Assembly (NCBI GenBank): GCA_035544315.1
Contig: DATKGB010000066.1
Coordinates: forward strand, 1 to 10,879
Reading direction: 5' to 3'
DNA length: 10,879 nucleotides
Origin: JALYSX01 sp035544315
GTDB lineage: Bacteria; Vulcanimicrobiota; Vulcanimicrobiia; Vulcanimicrobiales; Vulcanimicrobiaceae
The position numbers and the translations under genes were made by a program. Of the stretch, positions 6,581 to 10,879 are shown in pieces. Position 1 is the first letter of the stretch. Every line of letters begins with the position of its first letter. The notes under the pieces were generated by a model. That model did no database searches. It saw only the letters and a program-made list of their open reading frames with translations, and had not been told where the DNA came from.

Positions 6581-6634
6581 GAGCGGGCAGTTCCAATAGT
6601 AATACGCGCAATAGAAAGGACGATCGAATGACAT
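6569..6634 (-). CDS. Aromatic-rich leader peptide of the attenuator
   Basis: A 21-codon ORF encodes MSFDRPFYCAYYYWNCPLGSV. Seven residues are aromatic: Phe3, Phe7, Tyr8, Tyr11, Tyr12, Tyr13 and Trp14. It stops 87 nt before the fusion gene, whose product begins aromatic synthesis, and is followed by the antiterminator/terminator pair. In trp- and phe-type attenuation, ribosomes stalling at scarce codons free the antiterminator; a ribosome stalled at codons 11-14 would cover RNA up to roughly codon 18, leaving the antiterminator strand at codon 19 exposed. No Shine-Dalgarno is evident. The promoter instead places the first transcribed base at or one base before the A of the ATG, implying leaderless translation. 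The frame is open further upstream, but only this segment lies after the promoter. Confidence 0.82.
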   Translation of the reverse strand: MSFDRPFYCAYYYWNCPLGSV

Positions 6635-6640
6635 TTGTGC

Positions 6641-6670
6641 GATATAACCACACCGCGCCGACGGTGTCAA
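6641..6670 (-). promoter_or_regulatory. Promoter of the aromatic leader and operon
   Basis: On the minus strand a perfect -35, TTGACA (6670-6665), is followed after 17 bp by TTATAT (6647-6642), preceded by TGG (extended -10); read as TATATC (6646-6641) the spacing is 18 bp. Standard -10 to +1 distances put the start of transcription at 6634 or 6635, that is at or next to the first base of the leader ATG. The -35 begins 2 bp after the stop codon of the small upstream ORF. Confidence 0.75.
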
Positions 6671-6672
6671 GC

Positions 6673-6870
6673 CTAGGCGATGTCTTGGCGACGATGGCTG
6701 AAGCGGCGGCCCGACGAGAACCTGTCCCGCAGCTCGAAGGGGATCGCCCCGCCCAGGTGTATCAGCGCCGACTGCGGGATGAAGCGGCGGCGCATGCGCT
6801 TGCGGCGCTTGGCCTCGCGCCGGTCGGCGTCCGGACTCTTCTCTGGCTCGACATCGCTCGCGGTAAACAT
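6673..6870 (-). CDS. Small basic hypothetical protein
   Basis: A 65-codon ORF starting 29 bp after the purN stop. The product is strongly basic, with an Arg/Lys block in its middle (EAKRRKRMRRRF) followed by a moderately hydrophobic stretch (SALIHLGGAIPF); I recognise no family. Third codon positions are overwhelmingly G or C, as in neighbouring real genes, which favours it over the plus-strand frame covering the same DNA. It ends just before the -35 of the aromatic promoter. No clear Shine-Dalgarno is seen; GUGGG lies further upstream than ideal. The basic block could suggest nucleic acid binding, but this is weak and the ORF itself could be spurious. Confidence 0.4.
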   Translation of the reverse strand: MFTASDVEPEKSPDADRREAKRRKRMRRRFIPQSALIHLGGAIPFELRDRFSSGRRFSHRRQDIA

Positions 6871-6899
6871 GTGCTAAAATTACCCACAAAATGCCTGAA

Positions 6900-8027
6900 T
6901 TAACGCTCGTAGAGCCAGCGCATGATTGCTCCGTTTACCACGCGGTGCTCGAGCGGGTGGAGCGCTTCCAAGGCTAGGTCCGTCGTGACGCGCGGTTCGA
7001 ACAACAGCGGCTTGCGCACGAGTACCTCGCCGCGATCGGTTGCCGCGTTGACGAGGTGCGCGGTCGCGCCGATCCACCGCACGTCATCGGCCAGCGCATC
7101 CCGAACGGCGCGGGCGCCGCGATAAGCTTTCTGCGACGTTCCGTCGGGCAGAATCACGCGGTCGCTGGTTTGATCCAACGGTAAGAACGCCGGGTGGATA
7201 TTGATCGCCTCGGGAAAGCGCGTGACGAACGCAACGTCGAGCAGATGCATCCAACCCAGCAACAGCAACAACTCGGGAGATTCTTCTTCCACCGCCTTTC
7301 GTAGACGCACATCGTAACTCGATCGCTTCTCGCCGCTGCGATCCCATGCGACCACCCGTTCGCGGATGCCGGCATCGCGGGCTCGCTGCAGCGCGTACGC
7401 GTCGGGGGCGTTGCAAATCAATGCGGCAATGTCGATCGGGAGCCGGCCATCGCGCGCGCGATCCGCAACCGCTTGAAAATTCGACCCGTCGCCCGAGGCC
7501 ATCACCACCACGCGAGCGCGTCGTTGCAGCAACGACGCCTTGGGAAACGATTCGGCTACCCGCGCACCGGCATTCGTGACGTAGTACGCGACCAGTTTCT
7601 CCTCGCCCACCGCCGGAATCAGCGCCTGCGCGTAACCGCATCGGCGCAAGCGCGCGAGCGCTGCGGTCAACAAATCCGGCCCGATGCCGGACTTGCGGAA
7701 ACCCCGCCCGACGCCAAACGGCCCAAAGATCCCGACCTCCGGATGCGCTCCCAAACCACGCAGCCACGAAAACCGCAAACCTTTGGGATCGTACGTTGCA
7801 AAACCGGCGATCTCGTCTCCGCGACGCGCGACCACGCTACGCCCGGCAAACGCCTCGGAACTCCACGTGCCGCCGAACTCGTCGTCGATCCACGCCAGCA
7901 AATGCCCATCTTCGAAATCGCTCTCGGCGTGCGCGTAGCCCGCGGATTCGATGTTCGCAAGCGCTCGCCCGAGAGCTGCCTCGTCAAACCGCTCGTCGCG
8001 CAGATCGACGAGCAAGTTCTGCATCAT
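6900..8027 (-). CDS. purN: GNAT acetyltransferase-phosphoribosylglycinamide formyltransferase fusion
   Basis: A 375-residue protein with two domains. Residues 1-168 look like a GNAT N-acetyltransferase, with the acetyl-CoA loop in VGRGFRKSGIGPDLL (Arg111 to Gly116). Residues 170-375 are a PurN-type formyltransferase: VVVMASGDGSNFQAV, then NIHPAFLP with Asn276 and His278, and ATDRGEVLV with Asp331 in the place of E. coli Asn106, His108 and Asp144. PurN transfers formyl from 10-formyl-THF to GAR in purine synthesis. His-to-Asp spacing is 53 residues against 36 in E. coli, because of an insertion around DQTSDRVILPDGTSQKA. The gene begins one base after the purM stop, which supports the purine role. 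The acetyltransferase substrate is unknown. Two tandem ATGs (8027 and 8024) are possible starts. Confidence 0.85.
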   Translation of the reverse strand: MMQNLLVDLRDERFDEAALGRALANIESAGYAHAESDFEDGHLLAWIDDEFGGTWSSEAFAGRSVVARRGDEIAGFATYDPKGLRFSWLRGLGAHPEVGIFGPFGVGRGFRKSGIGPDLLTAALARLRRCGYAQALIPAVGEEKLVAYYVTNAGARVAESFPKASLLQRRARVVVMASGDGSNFQAVADRARDGRLPIDIAALICNAPDAYALQRARDAGIRERVVAWDRSGEKRSSYDVRLRKAVEEESPELLLLLGWMHLLDVAFVTRFPEAINIHPAFLPLDQTSDRVILPDGTSQKAYRGARAVRDALADDVRWIGATAHLVNAATDRGEVLVRKPLLFEPRVTTDLALEALHPLEHRVVNGAIMRWLYER

Positions 8028-8028
8028 T

Positions 8029-9045
8029 TCAATTGCGCGACGGGTGAACGACGGCTTGCGGCTCGTCGCCTTCGCGCGCTTCGATCCAACCGACGACCGA
8101 TGCTCCGGGCACCGCGCCTACTGCCTTGGCCGCATCGGCCAGCGACACGATCAGCGTGTAACCGACGCCCATATTGAGGGTACGGAAGCGCTCGTGTTCG
8201 GTCAACGCGCCGCGATGCACCAGCTCGGTCATGATCGGCGGCGTCCGCCAGCGGGCTTGTTCGAAAATCGCCTTTACATCCGGCGGCAGCGTACGCGGCA
8301 CGTTCTCCAGCAGTCCGCCGCCGGTGATGTGCGCCATCGACTTGACGTGCGCGACGGCTTGAATCGCTCGCACGTCGGCAAAATACGAACGATGTTCGTG
8401 CAGCAGCGCGTCGGCAAAAGTGCCGTCGTCAAACGGCGCCGTCCATTCGTCGGATGGGATCAGCGCGCGCGCCAGCGAGTAGCCGTTGGTGTGCAGTCCG
8501 CCCGACGGCAACCCGACGATCGCGTCGCCGGCTCGCACCGACAGCGGATCGGGAACCTTATCGCGATCGACCACGCCGACGATCGTCCCGGCCAGATCGA
8601 AGTGGCCGGGCGCGTAGAGTCCGGGCATCTCGGCGGTTTCGCCGCCGAGCAGCGCACAATCGTGGGCCCGGCACGCGTTCGCGCAACCCTCGACGATTTT
8701 TGCCGCGACCTCGGGATCGAGTTTGCCGGTCGCAAAGTAATCCAGAAAGAACAGCGGCGTCGCGTTGACCACCAGGATGTCGTTGACGCAGTGATTGACC
8801 AGATCGCGTCCGACGCCGTCGTAGCGACGCAACTCCGCCGCGATGAGGATCTTGGTGCCGACCCCGTCGGTCGAGGCAACGAGTGCCTGATTCTTGCCCT
8901 CGGGCATCTTGAAGAGCCCGCCGAAACCGCCGATGCCGTCGAGTTGATCGGCGTGGCGCCAGGTTCCAAGCACGTCCCGATAGCGCGCCACCGCAGCGTT
9001 GCCGGCGGCGATGTCGACACCCGCACGCCCGTACGCATCGCTCAT
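8029..9045 (-). CDS. purM: Phosphoribosylformylglycinamidine cyclo-ligase (AIR synthetase)
   Basis: Closes the imidazole ring of purine synthesis, converting FGAM to AIR with ATP. The 338 residues match the usual length of about 340. Landmarks in order are STDGVGTK (58-65, ATP site), DLVNHCVNDILVVNATPLFFLDYFATG, GGETAEMPGLY (134-144), SGGLHTNGYSLAR (181-193) and HITGGGLLENVPR. The ATG at 9045 gives the family N-terminus SDAYGRAGVDI; the frame is open to 9126, but that extra segment looks unlike PurM. Shine-Dalgarno support is weak. It overlaps nothing upstream and faces pepA across a 95-bp gap that should hold both promoters. Confidence 0.96.
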   Translation of the reverse strand: MSDAYGRAGVDIAAGNAAVARYRDVLGTWRHADQLDGIGGFGGLFKMPEGKNQALVASTDGVGTKILIAAELRRYDGVGRDLVNHCVNDILVVNATPLFFLDYFATGKLDPEVAAKIVEGCANACRAHDCALLGGETAEMPGLYAPGHFDLAGTIVGVVDRDKVPDPLSVRAGDAIVGLPSGGLHTNGYSLARALIPSDEWTAPFDDGTFADALLHEHRSYFADVRAIQAVAHVKSMAHITGGGLLENVPRTLPPDVKAIFEQARWRTPPIMTELVHRGALTEHERFRTLNMGVGYTLIVSLADAAKAVGAVPGASVVGWIEAREGDEPQAVVHPSRN

Positions 9046-9065
9046 GCGCCGATGCTCGCAGGGTC

Positions 9066-9115
9066 GGGGCGGCCTTTCGGCAGAACACTGTGCGCACGGG
9101 GCTTCATGCCGCCCC
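9066..9115. repeat. Inverted repeat in the purM-pepA divergent region
   Basis: GGGGCGGC (9066-9073) and GCCGCCCC (9108-9115) are a perfect 8-bp inverted repeat with a 34-bp spacer. A separate 8-bp palindrome, GTGCGCAC, lies at 9090-9097 between the arms. In this 95-bp intergenic region they might be protein sites, but GC-rich repeats of this size can arise by chance in such DNA. I could not place convincing promoter hexamers for either gene. Confidence 0.35.
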
Positions 9116-9140
9116 TCTTCACCCACGCGAAAGGTCGTTC

Positions 9141-10625
9141 ATGCAAGTCCGTATCGCTCACGATGCGCCGGCCTCGGTGCGCACCGGTGCCCTGGTCGTC
9201 CCCGTGTTTACCGACGGCGCGCTCGATGGTGCCGCTAAAGCCATAGATGCAGCGCTGGGCGGCGCCATCGCCAACATCCTGAGTTCGGGCGAGATCAAAG
9301 GCAAGCTGGCCGAGAGCAGCCTGGTGCATGCCAAGGATCGGCCGTTTTCCCGCGTCCTGGTCGTCGGGTTGGGCGAACGCGAGATATTCGAGCCGTCCAT
9401 GCTCGCACGCTACGCCGGAGCGGCAGTTCGCCTGCTCGGCCGCAAGAACGTCGAAGCGATCGCCATCGCCTTGCCGATCCAAGCCAAAGGCCACGAGGCG
9501 GTCTGCGCGTCCTTCATCGCCGAAGGTGCGATCGCCGGATCCTTTGAGACCAGCACCTATCAAAAGGCACCCGACAAAAAGATCGTCGCCGAATCGGTCA
9601 CCCTCTTGAGCGGCGACTTCGATAAGGCCGCACTCGATCGCGGCCTTAACCGTGGAACGATTCTTGGCGAGGCAATCAACGCCGCGCGTCGCATGGCGCT
9701 GACGCCCTCCAACGACATGACGCCCACGCACATGGCCGACGAAGCTAAGAAAGCGGCAAAAGAGTCCGGGCTCGACGTCGAGATCCACGACGAAGCGTGG
9801 GCCCGCAAAGAAGGCATGGGTTCGTTTCTCGCCGTCGCGGCCGGAAGCGCGCAGCCGCCGAAGTTCATCGTGCTGACTTACAAAGGCGACCCGTCGAGCA
9901 AAGAATTGCTGGCGCTGGTCGGCAAGGGCATCACGTTCGATTCGGGCGGTATCTCGCTCAAGCCGCCGGATCGCATGGAAGAGATGAAGTACGACATGTC
10001 GGGCGGCGCCGGCACGATCGCCGCGATGTCGGCCATCGGTAAACTCAAGCCGAAAATCAACGTCGTGGGACTGATTCCGTGCACGGAAAACATGCCCGGC
10101 GGAAAGGCCACCAAACCCGGCGATATCGTGACGGCGATGAACGGCAAGACGATCGAAGTGATCAACACCGACGCCGAGGGCCGTTTAATTCTGGCCGACG
10201 CGCTCTGCTACGCCAACAAATTGGGCGCTACCAAGATTGTCGATTGTGCGACGCTGACCGGCGCATGCGTGATCGCTCTGGGCCACGCGGCCAGTGCGGC
10301 GCTCGCCAACGACGACGCGTTCGTTGACGCGTTCCTACAGGTTGCAAACTCGACGGGCGAGCGCTACTGGCGCATGCCGATTTACGACGACTACGCCACG
10401 CAGATGAAGAGCGATATTGCCGACCTCAAGAACACCGGCGGGCGCCCGGCCGGAACGTGCGCTGCAGCGGCCTTCTTGCAATCGTTCGTCGACAAGACGC
10501 CCTGGATTCACCTCGACATCGCCGGTACCGCCTACCTCGACAACGAATCCGCCTGGCAAGCCAAAGGCCCCACCGGCACCCCCGTCCGCGCCTTCATCGC
10601 CCTAGTAGAATCGCTGTCAAAGTAA
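9141..10625 (+). CDS. pepA: Leucyl aminopeptidase (M17 family, PepA)
   Basis: Cytosolic two-metal aminopeptidase that removes N-terminal residues from peptides, normally a hexamer. The 494 residues comprise a variable N-terminal domain (about 1-165) and the M17 catalytic domain. The metal and catalytic residues appear in order, each exactly eight lower than in E. coli PepA: Lys262, Asp267, Lys274, Asp285, Asp344, Glu346 and Arg348. They lie in VGKGITFDSGGISLKPP, YDMSGGAG and the family signature NTDAEGRL. ATG at 9141 is chosen because AAAGG precedes it by 6 nt and the protein then begins with the usual N-terminal strand; an upstream start at 9090 lacks this. E. coli PepA also binds DNA, but nothing here shows that. 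Confidence 0.95.
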   Translation: MQVRIAHDAPASVRTGALVVPVFTDGALDGAAKAIDAALGGAIANILSSGEIKGKLAESSLVHAKDRPFSRVLVVGLGEREIFEPSMLARYAGAAVRLLGRKNVEAIAIALPIQAKGHEAVCASFIAEGAIAGSFETSTYQKAPDKKIVAESVTLLSGDFDKAALDRGLNRGTILGEAINAARRMALTPSNDMTPTHMADEAKKAAKESGLDVEIHDEAWARKEGMGSFLAVAAGSAQPPKFIVLTYKGDPSSKELLALVGKGITFDSGGISLKPPDRMEEMKYDMSGGAGTIAAMSAIGKLKPKINVVGLIPCTENMPGGKATKPGDIVTAMNGKTIEVINTDAEGRLILADALCYANKLGATKIVDCATLTGACVIALGHAASAALANDDAFVDAFLQVANSTGERYWRMPIYDDYATQMKSDIADLKNTGGRPAGTCAAAAFLQSFVDKTPWIHLDIAGTAYLDNESAWQAKGPTGTPVRAFIALVESLSK

Positions 10626-10632
10626 AAACGAA

Positions 10633-10663
10633 AAAAGACCCCGGCCGATTACCGGGGTCTTTT
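10633..10663. terminator. Bidirectional terminator between convergent genes
   Basis: A perfect 12-bp stem (10633-10644 with 10652-10663) with a 7-nt loop begins 7 bp after the pepA stop. The plus strand ends the stem in TTTT followed by CGTT. The minus strand has a longer T-run (TTTTTT, CG, TTTTT), so it should also stop the gene coming from the right edge. Confidence 0.9.
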
Positions 10664-10696
10664 CGTTGGAGACTGTCAGGTTCTGTCTGAGCGCCG

Positions 10697-10879
10697 TTAG
10701 GTATTGGTACGAACTTCCCGCTTCCCGACGTCGAGTTCAGCCGAGACGCGGTGTTTGGTTTCGCTGACAACGGAGGCAACTTTCTCCTTCGTCGTCATCG
10801 CATCGCCGCCAACGTTCCGATGCGTTGCTTCTGCATCGGCCGCCGACCGGTGGAGGGTTTCGTCCACCTTGTCGTGCGC
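10697..10879 (-). CDS. C-terminal part of a small helical, stress-protein-like hypothetical
   Basis: An open frame enters from the right edge and ends at TAA (10699-10697), giving 60 residues. Its tail reads ELDVGKREVRTNT. The sequence is rich in Ala, Glu, Lys, Asp and Thr, lacks Cys, Trp and Pro, and looks like a polar amphipathic helix. Such composition occurs in LEA-like, CsbD/YtxH-like or other stress-associated proteins; I cannot assign a family. The frame is supported by its clean stop before the shared terminator and by its protein-like composition. The start lies outside the window. Confidence 0.6.
   Translation of the reverse strand, partial: AHDKVDETLHRSAADAEATHRNVGGDAMTTKEKVASVVSETKHRVSAELDVGKREVRTNT

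Noticed and set aside
6569..6889. A 106-codon minus-strand frame that ends in the leader peptide sequence
   Set aside because: Only its last 21 codons lie downstream of the predicted promoter. The upstream part is Pro/Arg/Ala-rich out-of-frame translation of the small ORF region.
6628..6903. Plus-strand 91-codon ORF opposite the small basic ORF, promoter and leader, with an AAAGGA before its ATG
   Set aside because: The apparent ribosome site is the complement of leader-peptide codons. The frame has weaker third-position G/C bias than the minus-strand ORF, crosses the aromatic promoter and runs into the purN stop. I recognise no family.
8460..9038. Minus-strand ORF of 192 codons inside purM in another frame
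   Set aside because: Ser/Arg-rich out-of-frame translation of purM with no domain.
7951..9246. Plus-strand ORF of 431 codons opposite purM
   Set aside because: Antisense shadow of purM and the 5' end of the purN fusion; it also overlaps the start of pepA in another frame.

Overview
The window is gene-dense, high-GC bacterial chromosome. Nearly everything from the left edge to about 9.05 kb is on the minus strand; one plus-strand gene (pepA) follows, and genes cut by the window edge lie at both ends. There are no tRNAs, rRNAs, insertion sequences, phage genes or CRISPR. The taxon cannot be fixed from the sequence alone. The AroH-type chorismate mutase, class II EPSP synthase and type Ib DAHP synthase fit a high-GC lineage on the Terrabacteria side or a candidate phylum; that is inference.

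Layout, following minus-strand transcription from right to left. purM (9045-8029) is followed one base later by a GNAT-PurN fusion (8027-6900) and a small basic ORF of unknown function (6870-6673). A regulatory block of about 190 bp comes next: a promoter (6670-6641), a 21-codon leader peptide with seven aromatic residues (6634-6569), and a leader RNA ending in an intrinsic terminator (6527-6491). It directly precedes an aromatic amino acid gene set: a prephenate dehydratase-ACT-DAHP synthase fusion (6481-4691), aroA (4694-3414), aroH (3414-3043) and tyrA (3046-2276). These are joined by GTGA or TGATG stop/start overlaps. The chain continues by another GTGA overlap into a YihY/BrkB membrane protein, then a DUF1697 protein and a papain-fold protein. 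A new promoter with a 25-bp palindrome at 58-105 drives a gene that leaves the window at the left edge.

On the plus strand, pepA (9141-10625) is divergent from purM. It ends at a strong bidirectional terminator (10633-10663) shared with a convergent minus-strand gene of which only the last 60 codons are visible (10879-10697).

How it works together: the aromatic genes supply the first step of the shikimate pathway (DAHP synthase), EPSP synthase, chorismate mutase, and both prephenate branches to phenylpyruvate and hydroxyphenylpyruvate. The entry enzyme and the Phe-branch enzyme share one polypeptide and one ACT domain. The upstream RNA looks like a ribosome-mediated attenuator that reads Phe, Tyr and Trp supply together. 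Its terminator competes with a three-helix antiterminator that overlaps the end of the leader ORF, and the leader peptide appears to start at the predicted transcription start (leaderless). This attenuator, the PDT-ACT-DAHPS fusion and the GNAT-PurN fusion are the most notable content.
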